64,000 bases of DNA from Azospirillum baldaniorum (GTDB taxonomy: Bacteria > Pseudomonadota > Alphaproteobacteria > Azospirillales > Azospirillaceae). The stretch covers positions 727,501 to 791,500 of the forward strand of contig NZ_CP022254.1 in the NCBI RefSeq assembly GCF_003119195.2. The letters are read 5' to 3'. Shown here piece after piece: positions 15,960 through 26,521 of this stretch. The notes beneath the pieces are model-generated. The model had not been told where the DNA came from, did not search any database, and worked only from the letters and a program-made list of their open reading frames with translations. Each line of letters opens with the position of its first letter. Position 1 is the stretch's first letter. A program made the translations under genes and the position numbers.

Positions 15960-16946
15960 TCACTTCAGGACGCCCTGTTCCTTGTAGAACTTCTCGGCAC
16001 CCGGATGCAGCGGGATGCCCAGGCCGTTGGTCGCCGTCTGCAAGGTGACGAGCTTGCCCTTGGCATGGCCGGCCTCGAGCGCGGCGCGGCTCTTCTCGTT
16101 GTAGAGCGTCTTGACGATGTTGTAGACGAGGTCGTCCGGCTGCTTGGCGCTGGTCAGCCACTGGGCGTTGACGGAGATGGTCGGCGTCTCCGGAACGTCC
16201 TTGTAGGTGTTGGCCGGCACCGTGTCCTTGGCGAAGAACTGGTACTGCGCCAGCATCTTGTCGATTTCCGGCCCGGTGATAGGCACCAGCGAAATGCCCG
16301 AGGAGGTCGCGAGTTCGGAGATGGCGCCGGTCGGGTAGCCGCCGACGAAGAAGTAGGCGTCCAGCGCCCCGTCGCGCAGGCGGTCGCCCGCCGGACCCGG
16401 CTTCAGATACTCCGCCTTCACGTCCTTCTCGGTCAGGCCGAAGGCGCCGAGCACGATGCGCGAGTCGACCAGCGTGCCCGAGCCCGGCTCGTCCAGCGAC
16501 ACCCGCTTGCCCTTCAGGTCGGCGACCGACTTGATGTTGGCGTCCTTGCGGGCGACCAGATGGATGGTTTCCGGATAGAGCGTGGCGATGACGCGCAGGT
16601 CCTCCACCTTGCCCTTGCCCTCGAACAGGCCGGTGCCGGTGTGGGCCCAGTAGGCGACATCCGACTGCGAGAAGCCCGACTCGGACGAACCACCCTTGAT
16701 GGCGTTGATGTTGGCGACGGAACCGTTGGAGGCCACGGCGGTCGCCACCAGAGCGGGCACGCCGCCGTTGGCGCCGGAGATGACGTTGGCGATCAGACCG
16801 CCCACCGGATAGTAAGTGCCGGCGGTGCCGCCCGTGCCGATGCGGAAGAAGGCCGGGGTCTGCGCCACGGCGACGGTGGCGCCGATGGCGACCGCGCCCG
16901 CGACGGCGGCGAAGGCCAGACGGCGGGTCTTGGACATGAACTTCAC
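15960..16946 (-). CDS. TAXI-family TRAP transporter substrate-binding protein
   Basis: A 328-residue periplasmic binding protein. A signal peptide (MSKTRRLAFAAVAGAVAIGA, cleavage near AVAQ) is followed by FFRIGTGGTAGTYYPVGGLI, the hallmark opening of the TRAP-associated extracytoplasmic immunogenic (TAXI) family. Further family segments are VATAVASNGSVANINAI, FSQSDVAYWAHTGTG, and VSLDEPGSGT. TAXI proteins bind small organic acids such as glutamate or related dicarboxylates, though few are characterised. It is the first gene of the operon with the fused TRAP permease and dgcN. A 16-bp hairpin lies 80 bp upstream and ends the fghA transcript. Confidence 0.93.
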   Translation of the reverse strand: MKFMSKTRRLAFAAVAGAVAIGATVAVAQTPAFFRIGTGGTAGTYYPVGGLIANVISGANGGVPALVATAVASNGSVANINAIKGGSSESGFSQSDVAYWAHTGTGLFEGKGKVEDLRVIATLYPETIHLVARKDANIKSVADLKGKRVSLDEPGSGTLVDSRIVLGAFGLTEKDVKAEYLKPGPAGDRLRDGALDAYFFVGGYPTGAISELATSSGISLVPITGPEIDKMLAQYQFFAKDTVPANTYKDVPETPTISVNAQWLTSAKQPDDLVYNIVKTLYNEKSRAALEAGHAKGKLVTLQTATNGLGIPLHPGAEKFYKEQGVLK

Positions 16947-17026
16947 GACAACCTCCCAATTATTTCGCGTCGTAACGAAATGATGCCTTTGGGTCGGAGG
17001 CTTGTCGATACGAATGGGAGACCGGT

Positions 17027-17071
17027 CCGGACATACGGCCCATTCCGTGAATGGGTGGGCCGTATGTCCGG
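17027..17071 (-). terminator. 16-bp stem-loop after fghA
   Basis: CCGGACATACGGCCCA (17027-17042) pairs exactly with 17056-17071, with a 13-nt loop. It lies 10 bp after the fghA stop on the minus strand and before the TAXI gene, so it probably ends the adhC-fghA transcript. No T-run is visible. Confidence 0.65.
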
Positions 17072-17081
17072 GCGGAACGCG

Positions 17082-17945
17082 TCAGTCCGCCAGCAGCGCC
17101 GCCGCGTGGTGGCGCAGATGGTCGTCGATGAAGCTGGCGATGAAGAAATAGCTGTGGTCGTAGCCCGGCTGCATCCGCAGGGTCAGCGGGTGGCCCGCCG
17201 CCGCCGCCGCCCGCTGCAGGTTTTCCGGCTTCAGCTGCTTCTCCAGGAAGCTGTCGGCGTCGCCCTGGTCCACCAGGATCGGCAGCTTCTCGGAGGCGCG
17301 GCCCAGCAGGGCGCAGCTGTCCCACTCCAGCCACGCCGCGTAGTCGGTGCCGAAGAAGCGCTCGAACGCCTTTTCGCCCCAGGGCACGCTCGCCGGGTTG
17401 CCGATCGGCGCGAAGGCCGACACGGCACAGTAGCGGCCGGGGTTGCGCAGCGCGCAGACGAGCGCGCCATGCCCGCCCATGGAATGGCCGGAGATGGAGC
17501 GCCGGTCGGTCACCGGCAGCTCCGCCTCGACCAGCTCCGGCAGTTCCCGCACCACATAGTCGTGCATGCGGTAGTGCTTCGCCCATGGCTCCCGCGTCGC
17601 GTTGACGTAAAAGCCGGCGCCGAGCCCGAAGTCCCAGGCGCCGTCCGGGTCGCCGGGGACGTCGGGGCCGCGCGGGCTGGTGTCCGGCGCCACGATGGCG
17701 ATGCCGAGTTCCGCCGCCATCCGCATGGCGCCGGCCTTCTGCATGAAGTTCTCGTCGGTGCAGGTCAGGCCGGACAGCCAGTAGAACACCGGCACCTTGC
17801 CCGATTTGGTGCCCGATTCGGCCTGCGGCGGCAGATAGACGGCGAACACCATGTCGCAGTCCAGCACCGCGGAGCGGTGCCGGAAGCGCTTGTGCCAACC
17901 GCCGAAACAGCGGTTCGCCGCGATCTGGGTCAGTTGCGACTCCAT
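17082..17945 (-). CDS. fghA: S-formylglutathione hydrolase
   Basis: A 287-residue alpha/beta hydrolase (esterase D family) that splits S-formylglutathione into formate and glutathione, the second step of glutathione-dependent formaldehyde detoxification. The nucleophile is Ser155 in [11 protein letters not shown]; the Asp of [10 protein letters not shown] and the His of GYDHSYFF complete the triad. The N-terminal half has the family segment [16 protein letters not shown] with oxyanion residues. The start at ATG 17945 (MESQLTQIA) matches family N-termini; the frame is open 17 codons further but that part overlaps adhC. Only 7 bp separate it from the adhC stop, so the two genes form an operon. 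Confidence 0.95.
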   Translation of the reverse strand: MESQLTQIAANRCFGGWHKRFRHRSAVLDCDMVFAVYLPPQAESGTKSGKVPVFYWLSGLTCTDENFMQKAGAMRMAAELGIAIVAPDTSPRGPDVPGDPDGAWDFGLGAGFYVNATREPWAKHYRMHDYVVRELPELVEAELPVTDRRSISGHSMGGHGALVCALRNPGRYCAVSAFAPIGNPASVPWGEKAFERFFGTDYAAWLEWDSCALLGRASEKLPILVDQGDADSFLEKQLKPENLQRAAAAAGHPLTLRMQPGYDHSYFFIASFIDDHLRHHAAALLAD

Positions 17946-17952
17946 CCGATCC

Positions 17953-20119
<2,167 letters not shown>

Positions 20120-20299
20120 CGACACCACACCCACGCTCAAAGAGAAAATCATCTCACCCGACACCCCTCATGCGTCTTCCTGCCGCAGATCATTTCTCAT
20201 CAGGAGTGATGGCCGTCACGTTCGTCTACCTTGAATTGCCGATACCGTCGTGCGTCGCATGGATGCAGGCACCGAACAACGATCAATCAGGAGATGAGG

Positions 20300-21379
20300 A
20301 TGTTGACGATCATTGGCACTGCGGGCGCGGACTCCCTGACAGGTGGATATGATGCCGATACCCTTTCGGGACTGGAGGGCGACGACACCTTGCGCGGTGG
20401 GGGAGGCAGCGATCTCCTTGAAGGCGGTGACGGCGATGACTGGCTTTATGGTGTCTCCGGCTCCGACACGCTGCTTGGCGGCAATGGCAATGACCACCTC
20501 CATGTCGCAGCCATCCCCAACCATTACAATCAGGTGAATGGCGGAGCCGGCTTCGACACCCTTGTCGTGGAGGGGGACGGTTCCATCATCGTCGACCTCG
20601 TGGCGTCACAGATCGAACGAGTCTATAGCGGCGATGGAAATGACAGCTACAGCAACCATTTCGGCGCCGCCGCCATCGAGATCGACGCGGGAGCCGGCAA
20701 CGACAATCTGCTCGGAGGCAACGAAAACGACACCCTGCGCGGCGATGACGGGAACGATACCATCAATGGTGGCCTGGGGGCCGATGTGCTCATCGGTGGC
20801 GACGGCATCGACCTGGCTTCCTACATGTACTCCAACGAGGCGGTCGCGGTTGACCTCTCCACCGGCGTCGGCGCTGGCGGCCACGCGGAGGGCGACCTTC
20901 TCAGCGGGATCGAGAATCTCTACGGGTCCTATATGAACGACACCCTGACCGGAGATTCCGGTGACAACAAGCTGCAAGGGGGAAGCGGCAACGACACTCT
21001 TTCCGGTGGGGCCGGCAACGACACCCTTCTGGGCGACTTCGGCAACGATGTCCTGATCGGCGGTGCCGGTGCCGACGCCTTCCGCTTCAACCGGGTTTTC
21101 GGGAATGCGGACGTGATCCTGGATTTTGAAAGCGGGGTGGATCGCATCGAACTCGAAGGCTGGAGCTTCGGCCTCCCCGACGGAACGCTCGACGCGGGTC
21201 TGTTCGCGCTGGATGCGCCGATGGACGCGGATGACCGCTTCGTATTCGACACCGCAACGGGAACGCTGTCCTACGACGCTGACGGCTCCGGCACCGGCAC
21301 CGCCGTCGTGATGGCGACGCTGAATGTGAGGACTCTGTCCGCGTCGGACATCGTGTCCGTCCCTTCCCAGCCTTTGTAA
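20300..21379 (+). CDS. RTX (hemolysin-type calcium-binding repeat) protein
   Basis: A 359-residue protein built almost entirely from GGxGxDxLx nonapeptide repeats that bind calcium and fold into a parallel beta-roll outside the cell. Repeat blocks cover about residues 8-75, 130-175 and 220-260, for example GGDGDDWLYG, GGSGNDTLSGG and GGAGNDTLLGD. The C-terminus (FRFNRVFGNADVILDFESGVDRIEL and beyond, about 260-359) resembles the serralysin-type C-terminal domain carrying the type I secretion signal. There is no signal peptide and no enzymatic domain. Start ATG 20300 has AGGAG 6 bp upstream. No type I secretion genes are adjacent. Likely an exported surface or matrix protein. Confidence 0.87.
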   Translation: MLTIIGTAGADSLTGGYDADTLSGLEGDDTLRGGGGSDLLEGGDGDDWLYGVSGSDTLLGGNGNDHLHVAAIPNHYNQVNGGAGFDTLVVEGDGSIIVDLVASQIERVYSGDGNDSYSNHFGAAAIEIDAGAGNDNLLGGNENDTLRGDDGNDTINGGLGADVLIGGDGIDLASYMYSNEAVAVDLSTGVGAGGHAEGDLLSGIENLYGSYMNDTLTGDSGDNKLQGGSGNDTLSGGAGNDTLLGDFGNDVLIGGAGADAFRFNRVFGNADVILDFESGVDRIELEGWSFGLPDGTLDAGLFALDAPMDADDRFVFDTATGTLSYDADGSGTGTAVVMATLNVRTLSASDIVSVPSQPL

Positions 21380-21457
21380 ACACTTCGGGTCGGCGACGCG
21401 GCGATCCGTCTCTTCGACGGCCCGCCGCGTCGCTTGTTTCCGATCGGGGCGTTCCGA

Positions 21458-22693
21458 TCAGCAGGCGGTCGGGCGCGGCGTGCGCTCGACCTCCAGGCCG
21501 AAGAACGGGCGCAGCCCGGTGCCCAGATAATTGCCGGCCAGAGCCGCGACGATCCACACCCAACCGTGCAGGCTGCCCGACGCGATCCCGCTGAAATAGG
21601 CGCCGATGTTGCAGCCATAGGCGAGGCGCGACCCGTAGCCGAGCAGAAGCCCGCCGATCACCGCCGCCACCAGCGACCGCAGCGGCAGTTTCCACACCGG
21701 GGCGAACTTGCCGGCCAGCCCGGCGGCGAGCAGCGCGCCCAGGATGATGCCGAAGTCCATCACCGAGGTGACATCGGCCAGCACGCTCTCCTGCAACGCC
21801 CTGGCCTGGGCCGGCGCCTGCCAGAAGGGCCAGGAGGCGACGTCCACGCCCAGCGCGGCCAGCCCCTTGCTGCCCCACAGCGCGAAGGCCGAGGTGATGC
21901 CCCACGGACGCCCGGCCAGCGCCAGCGTCGCGAAGTTCAGCACGGCCAGAGCGACCGCTCCCCAAACGAGCGGCCAGGGACCGCGCAGGAAGCGCCGCAG
22001 CCCCTCGGTCCTGGCCGGGGCGCCCTCGATCAGGCGGCCGTGGCGCCGCTTCTCCAGCGCGAGGGTACCGGCGTAGACCGCGGCAAAAATGGCCAAGTTG
22101 ACCGCCAGAGCCACCGGCCAGCCCCAGGCCGCGACCACCGACACCGGGGCGGCGGTCCATTGCGCCTGCCACCAGGGCAGGTGATAGGCGCCCAGCACCG
22201 AGCCGACGATGAAGAAGGCCAGCGTCACGACCATGCGCGTGCTGCCGCCGCCCACCGTGAACAGCGTGCCCGAGGCGCAGCCGCCGCCGAGCTGCATGCC
22301 GATGCCGAACAGGAAGGCCCCGGCCACCACCGACAGGCCGACCGGCGACACCAGCCCCTTCACCGGCGTGCCGAACAGCGTCCCCGCCGCCAGCACCGGG
22401 AAGAACAGCGCGCAGGCCACGGCGAGCATGACCATCTGAGCCCGCAGCCCCGCCCCGCGCCGGTCCGCGATAAAGACGCGGAAGGCGGAGGTGAAGCCGA
22501 ACAGCGCGTGGTAGAGCACGAGGCCCAGGACGCCGCCCACCAGATAAAGCGCCGCCTGCCGCCCCGATACGGCGTCGCCGATCCACAGGCCGCCGCCCAC
22601 CAGGGCAAGCAGAGCCACGGTGACCACCCGCCAGTCGATGCCCGGCAGAAGCGTGGCCGAACCCGCCGCCCGGCCCAGAGTCGTGTCCGTCAT
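21458..22693 (-). CDS. YeeE/YedE family membrane protein (sulfur-compound permease type)
   Basis: A 411-residue multi-helix inner-membrane protein of the YeeE/YedE (sulf_transp) family, some members of which take up thiosulfate. Family motifs with conserved Cys and Gly are seen twice: FGIGMQLGGGCASGTLFTVG and LLGYGSRLAYGCNIGAYFSG, where the paired cysteines define the conducting path in characterised members. The start MTDTTLGRAAG (22693) was chosen over an upstream extension of 35 codons. The antiporter gene ends 130 bp upstream on the same strand; the gap (22700-22760) is A/T-rich and may hold a separate promoter. No rhodanese or TusA gene is adjacent. Confidence 0.9.
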   Translation of the reverse strand: MTDTTLGRAAGSATLLPGIDWRVVTVALLALVGGGLWIGDAVSGRQAALYLVGGVLGLVLYHALFGFTSAFRVFIADRRGAGLRAQMVMLAVACALFFPVLAAGTLFGTPVKGLVSPVGLSVVAGAFLFGIGMQLGGGCASGTLFTVGGGSTRMVVTLAFFIVGSVLGAYHLPWWQAQWTAAPVSVVAAWGWPVALAVNLAIFAAVYAGTLALEKRRHGRLIEGAPARTEGLRRFLRGPWPLVWGAVALAVLNFATLALAGRPWGITSAFALWGSKGLAALGVDVASWPFWQAPAQARALQESVLADVTSVMDFGIILGALLAAGLAGKFAPVWKLPLRSLVAAVIGGLLLGYGSRLAYGCNIGAYFSGIASGSLHGWVWIVAALAGNYLGTGLRPFFGLEVERTPRPTAC

Positions 22694-22823
22694 CCCGACA
22701 CTCCAAAACAACAAAAATGATACGTTGATAGAGGCGATTGCCTGATTGGTTCCAGTAGATAATGGGATGCTTTCCACAGGAAAGGCCGTTCTGCGCATCC
22801 CTGTCCTGCGCGAGGTTTGTCTG

Positions 22824-24077
22824 TCAGCCCTCCGGGAACAGGCGACGGGCCAGCCGGCCGAGCGTCAGGCTCTGCACGATGATGGTGAAGGCGACGACGG
22901 CGTAGCAGGCGACCAGCAGCAGGTCGCGGTGCGGGTTGTCGGGCAGCGACAGAACCAGCGCCACCGCGATGCCGCCGCGCACCCCGCCCCAGGTCAGGAC
23001 GGCGGTCGCCGCCGCCTTGCGCTGGCTGCGCAGATGGACGGCGACCACGGGCAGCACGCTCGCCAGCCGGGCCACCAGCGCCAGCATGGGCGCCAGGAAC
23101 GCCGCAACCATCACCGGCGCCTGCCAGGACAGCACCACCGCGGCCTCCAGCCCGACCAGCATGAACAGGATGGCGTTTAGGATCGCGTCCACCATCGACC
23201 AGAAGGCCTTCATGATGAAGCCCGTCCGCTCCGACGAGACGTGGTGCTTGGCGGTGTTCCCGATCAGCAGCCCCGCCACCACGACCGCGATCGGGCCGGA
23301 CAGGCCGAGCCGCTGGGCGAGGCTGTAGGTCGCCGCCGCCAGGGCGAGCGAAATCGACAGCTCCACCGCCGGGTCGTCCGCCCGGCTCTTCGCCCAGAAG
23401 GCGATCGAGCCGGTCGCCAGACCCAGCAGGGCGCCGCCGCCCGCCTCCTTCACGATGTCCCAGGCCACGCCCGTCACCGTCAGGTCGGTGTCGGTCCCGG
23501 TGGCGAGCCCGAGCAGGAGGGTGAACAGCACGACCCCCATGCCGTCGTTGAACAGGCTCTCCCCCGCGATGGCGGTGCGCAGCCCTTCCGGCAACGGCGC
23601 CTTGCGCAGCACGGCCAGCACCGCCACCGGATCGGTCGGCGCCAGCGCCGCCCCCAGAACCAAGCACCAGATCAGCGGCACCGGCTGCCCCATGGCGTCG
23701 AAGACCAGCCACATGCCGGTGCCCATGACGGCGGTCGAGATCACGACACCCAGCGTCGCCAGCAGCGCCACCGCCCAGCGCCGCCGCCACAGCGTACCGC
23801 TGTCCTGTTCCACCGCCCCGGCGAACAGCAGGAAGGCCAGCACCCCTTCCAGCAGCGCTTCGGGCAGGTGGGCGCTGGTCACCAGACGCTCCTCCCAGAC
23901 GCGGATGTCGATGGCCGGGACCAGCGTCCCGACCACCGCCGTCGCGAAGGCGAAGCCGAAGGCCAGCAGGAACACCCCCGCCGTCGCCGGCAAGCCGAGC
24001 AGGCCGCGGCTGGCGAAGCTGAACAGCGCCGCCAGGGTGAGCAGAATGGACAGCAACTCGAAGGTGCCCATGGACAT
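22824..24077 (-). CDS. CPA1-type cation:proton antiporter
   Basis: A membrane protein of about 417 residues with some 12 helices and family marks of NhaP/CPA1 antiporters: GAALAPTDPVAVLAVLR with the ion-site TDP segment, then GESLFNDGMGVVLFTLLL with the FND motif, and the arginine-bearing TWGGVRGGIAVALVLSL. It should exchange sodium or potassium for protons and so help pH and salt balance. The start is either ATG 24077 or ATG 24071; neither has a strong ribosome site. Unlike many NhaP proteins it lacks a C-terminal cytosolic regulatory domain, ending soon after the last helix. Confidence 0.92.
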   Translation of the reverse strand: MSMGTFELLSILLTLAALFSFASRGLLGLPATAGVFLLAFGFAFATAVVGTLVPAIDIRVWEERLVTSAHLPEALLEGVLAFLLFAGAVEQDSGTLWRRRWAVALLATLGVVISTAVMGTGMWLVFDAMGQPVPLIWCLVLGAALAPTDPVAVLAVLRKAPLPEGLRTAIAGESLFNDGMGVVLFTLLLGLATGTDTDLTVTGVAWDIVKEAGGGALLGLATGSIAFWAKSRADDPAVELSISLALAAATYSLAQRLGLSGPIAVVVAGLLIGNTAKHHVSSERTGFIMKAFWSMVDAILNAILFMLVGLEAAVVLSWQAPVMVAAFLAPMLALVARLASVLPVVAVHLRSQRKAAATAVLTWGGVRGGIAVALVLSLPDNPHRDLLLVACYAVVAFTIIVQSLTLGRLARRLFPEG

Positions 24078-24134
24078 CCGTCGGCAAAGGGACAAGCCAT
24101 GCCAACAGGATGTCCGCCGCGTTCCTCTCGCGCT

Positions 24135-25259
24135 TCAGACCTCCGGACCGTCCAGCCCCTCCAGGCTCGCCGGGGCGAAGGCGGCCTGCCAGCCCTCCCG
24201 GTGCCGGATGTCGCCGAAGGCGGGCAGCACCCGCTCTGCCCCCGTGGCGGCCACCAGCGCCGTCAACTGGCGCAGCGTCGGATGGACGTTCCAGCGCCGG
24301 TAGCGCGCCCGGCCGGCATCGACCAGGGTCCGCGACGGCGTTCCCGCGGCGAGGTAGCCGGTGAAGACGATGTCCGGCCCATCCACCCCCGCCCAGCGCT
24401 CCACCAGTTCCGCGGCGGTGCCGCTGGTGGCGTTGGGACCGGCGGCGAAGGTCACGTCGCGCGGGGCGCCCGGCGCCTTGGCGCGGTCGAGCAGCCGACG
24501 CAGGCGCTCCTCCGCGCCGGGACGCAGGGCGGTGTCGGCCTCCGCCAGAAGATGGCCGATGGCGGCGCGGTGGGCGTCGTCGATGGCCGGAACCACGCCA
24601 TGATCCATCGCCCACAGGGCCATTTCCGGACCACGCCCGTCCGCCGCCACCGGGAACAGAGCGCCACCCGCGTGGAGGAAGGGCTCCAGCGCGGCCAGCC
24701 GCTCCGCCTGCGGGGTGTCGTCCAGCCCGTAGGAGGCGTCGAGAATCACCCGCCGCGCCGGCGGCGGCGGGTCGAAGGGGAACAGGGCCGACTCGTCGGA
24801 ATGGTCGCCCATGTAGAGAATCCCGCCATCCTCCGTACCCAGGTGGATCCACACCCCGCCCGGCGCGTGGCCGGACCGCCCGGTGGTTACCGGAACGCCC
24901 TGGATCTCCACCGTTCCGCGCACCGGCAGCGGCAGGGCCGCGACGGTCGGCGGCAGGAGGCGGGCGGCCAGCGGCGTGGCGTAGACCGGCGGGCTGCCGA
25001 CCCGGTGGCGCAGGCCCAGGGCGCCGGCGTGGTCGCCGTGGGTGTGGGTGACCAGGATGGCGTCCACCCGCCCTGCGCCGCTCAACGGCGGCAGGCGCCC
25101 GGCGTCCGGCCCCTCACCGAGGTCGAGCAGCAGCCGCGCCCCACCGATCATCGCCAGGAAGCAGGCCGGCCCCTTGCTGCCCAGCCCCGACAGGGCGCGC
25201 AGCCGGACCTTCTGCCCACGCCCCGTCATCGCCCCCGTCATCGCAGCGTCACTTGACAT
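24135..25259 (-). CDS. MBL-fold metallo-hydrolase
   Basis: A 374-residue metallo-beta-lactamase-fold enzyme. The zinc-binding motif HTHGDHAG is present near residue 70, after LLLDLGEGPD; downstream ligands are in GDHSDESALF and the C-terminal half contains a beta-CASP-like section (VFTGYLAAGTPSRTLV with RWNVHPTLRQL). It thus resembles the CPSF/RNase-J-like or Exo branch more than lactamases. Start MSSDAAMTG at 25259; the frame is open further upstream into the divergent gene. It is divergent from the ABC ATPase gene with only 65 bp between starts, so both may share control. A phosphodiester or similar substrate is likely, but unknown. Confidence 0.85.
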   Translation of the reverse strand: MSSDAAMTGAMTGRGQKVRLRALSGLGSKGPACFLAMIGGARLLLDLGEGPDAGRLPPLSGAGRVDAILVTHTHGDHAGALGLRHRVGSPPVYATPLAARLLPPTVAALPLPVRGTVEIQGVPVTTGRSGHAPGGVWIHLGTEDGGILYMGDHSDESALFPFDPPPPARRVILDASYGLDDTPQAERLAALEPFLHAGGALFPVAADGRGPEMALWAMDHGVVPAIDDAHRAAIGHLLAEADTALRPGAEERLRRLLDRAKAPGAPRDVTFAAGPNATSGTAAELVERWAGVDGPDIVFTGYLAAGTPSRTLVDAGRARYRRWNVHPTLRQLTALVAATGAERVLPAFGDIRHREGWQAAFAPASLEGLDGPEV

Positions 25260-25324
25260 CACGCCCCCGTTCCGCACTGTGCCTATCCCTCGCCGACTTC
25301 CTGAATAGCGCGACTTCCGGTGCC

Positions 25325-26407
25325 ATGACCACTCAGACGCCTGCTCTCCTGATCGACGACGCCTCCCGCCACTATGCCGGGACGCCGGCACCCGCGGTGG
25401 ACGGCGTGACCATCGACGTGGCGGCGGGGGAGTTCCTTGCCCTGCTCGGCCCGTCGGGCTGCGGGAAAAGCACGCTGCTGCGCATGGTCGCCGGGTTCGA
25501 GCGGCTGGACGGCGGGCGCATCACGGTCGGCGGCCGCACCCTGTCCGGACCCGGCACCCACGTCCCGCCGGAGGAGCGGCGGATCGGCCTCGTCTTCCAG
25601 TCCTACGCGCTGTGGCCGCACATGACGGTGGCCGGCAACGTCGCCTACCCGCTGGAGACCGCCCGCGTTCCCCGCGCGGAGCGGGAGCAGCGGGTGCGCG
25701 CGGCACTCGACACGGTGGGGCTGTCGGGCTTCGACGCGCGCCACCCCGCCGAGCTGTCGGGCGGCCAGCGGCAGCGCGTGGCGCTGGCACGCTGCCTGGT
25801 GATGAGCCCGGAGCTGGTGCTGCTGGACGAACCGCTCGCCAACCTCGACGTGCATCTGCGCGCAGCGATGGAGGAGGAGTTCGCCGACTTCCACGCCAAG
25901 ACCGGCGCCACCATGGTCTACGTCACCCACGATCAGGCGGAGGCGATGGCGCTGGCGACGCGCATCGCGGTGCTCGACCGCGGGCGGCTGGCCCAGGTGG
26001 CGGCGCCCCGCACGCTCTACCGCGAACCGGCGACGCGCATGGTCGCCGGCTTCGTCGGCCAGGGCGCGGTGGTGGACGGCGTGGTGACGGGTCCGGTCGC
26101 CGACGGCCGCGCGCGGGTGCGCCTGTTCGGAGCGGAGGCGCTGGTCCGTTGCCGCCCCGGCCAGCCGGAAGGGCCGGCGCTGGTCTGCCTGCGGCCCGAG
26201 GATCTGGAGCCGGCGGTGGACGGTCCCATCGCCGCGACCGTGGTGCGCGCCGCCTACAAGGGCGGCTTCGTTCTGGTGGAGGCCGAACCGCAGGCCGCAC
26301 CGGGGGTGCGCCTGCTGCTGCGGGTGTCCGGCGACGCGCAGGTCGCGCCGGGCGAAGCGCTGCGCCTCGCCGTGCGCGACGGCTGGGTGGTGCCGGAGGG
26401 GGTGTGA
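25325..26407 (+). CDS. ABC transporter ATP-binding protein, FbpC/PotA-like
   Basis: A 360-residue importer ATPase: Walker A GPSGCGKST, Q-loop VFQSYALWPHMTV, signature LSGGQRQR, Walker B VLLDEPLANLD and switch His in YVTHDQAEA. A C-terminal TOBE-like domain (about residues 245-360) is typical of iron, spermidine and phosphonate importers. Start MTTQTPALLID at 25325. The matching permease and binding-protein genes lie immediately downstream but on the opposite strand, so the three subunits come from two convergent transcripts, which is unusual for this family. Confidence 0.93.
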   Translation: MTTQTPALLIDDASRHYAGTPAPAVDGVTIDVAAGEFLALLGPSGCGKSTLLRMVAGFERLDGGRITVGGRTLSGPGTHVPPEERRIGLVFQSYALWPHMTVAGNVAYPLETARVPRAEREQRVRAALDTVGLSGFDARHPAELSGGQRQRVALARCLVMSPELVLLDEPLANLDVHLRAAMEEEFADFHAKTGATMVYVTHDQAEAMALATRIAVLDRGRLAQVAAPRTLYREPATRMVAGFVGQGAVVDGVVTGPVADGRARVRLFGAEALVRCRPGQPEGPALVCLRPEDLEPAVDGPIAATVVRAAYKGGFVLVEAEPQAAPGVRLLLRVSGDAQVAPGEALRLAVRDGWVVPEGV

Positions 26408-26424
26408 GGGAGTTCGGGAACCGG

Positions 26425-26508
26425 ACCCCCACCCAACCCTCCCCCGCTCCCGCAGGGGAGGGCTTTATCTCCTCCCCCTGCAAAGCGGGGGGAGGTCGGG
26501 AGGGGGGC
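26425..26508. repeat. REP-like repeat, type B
   Basis: The sequence starts with CCCCCACCCAACCCTCCCC and ends with a hairpin built from TCCCCCTGCAAAGCGGGGGGA and GGGAGGGGG arms. A near copy lies at 56084-56137. It sits between convergent genes and could act as a bidirectional terminator. Confidence 0.75.
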
Positions 26509-26521
26509 TCATCTCAACCAC

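Noticed and set aside
21434..22720. Plus-strand open frame of 428 codons
   Set aside because: Antisense to the YeeE/YedE gene, with Gln/Arg/His-rich composition.
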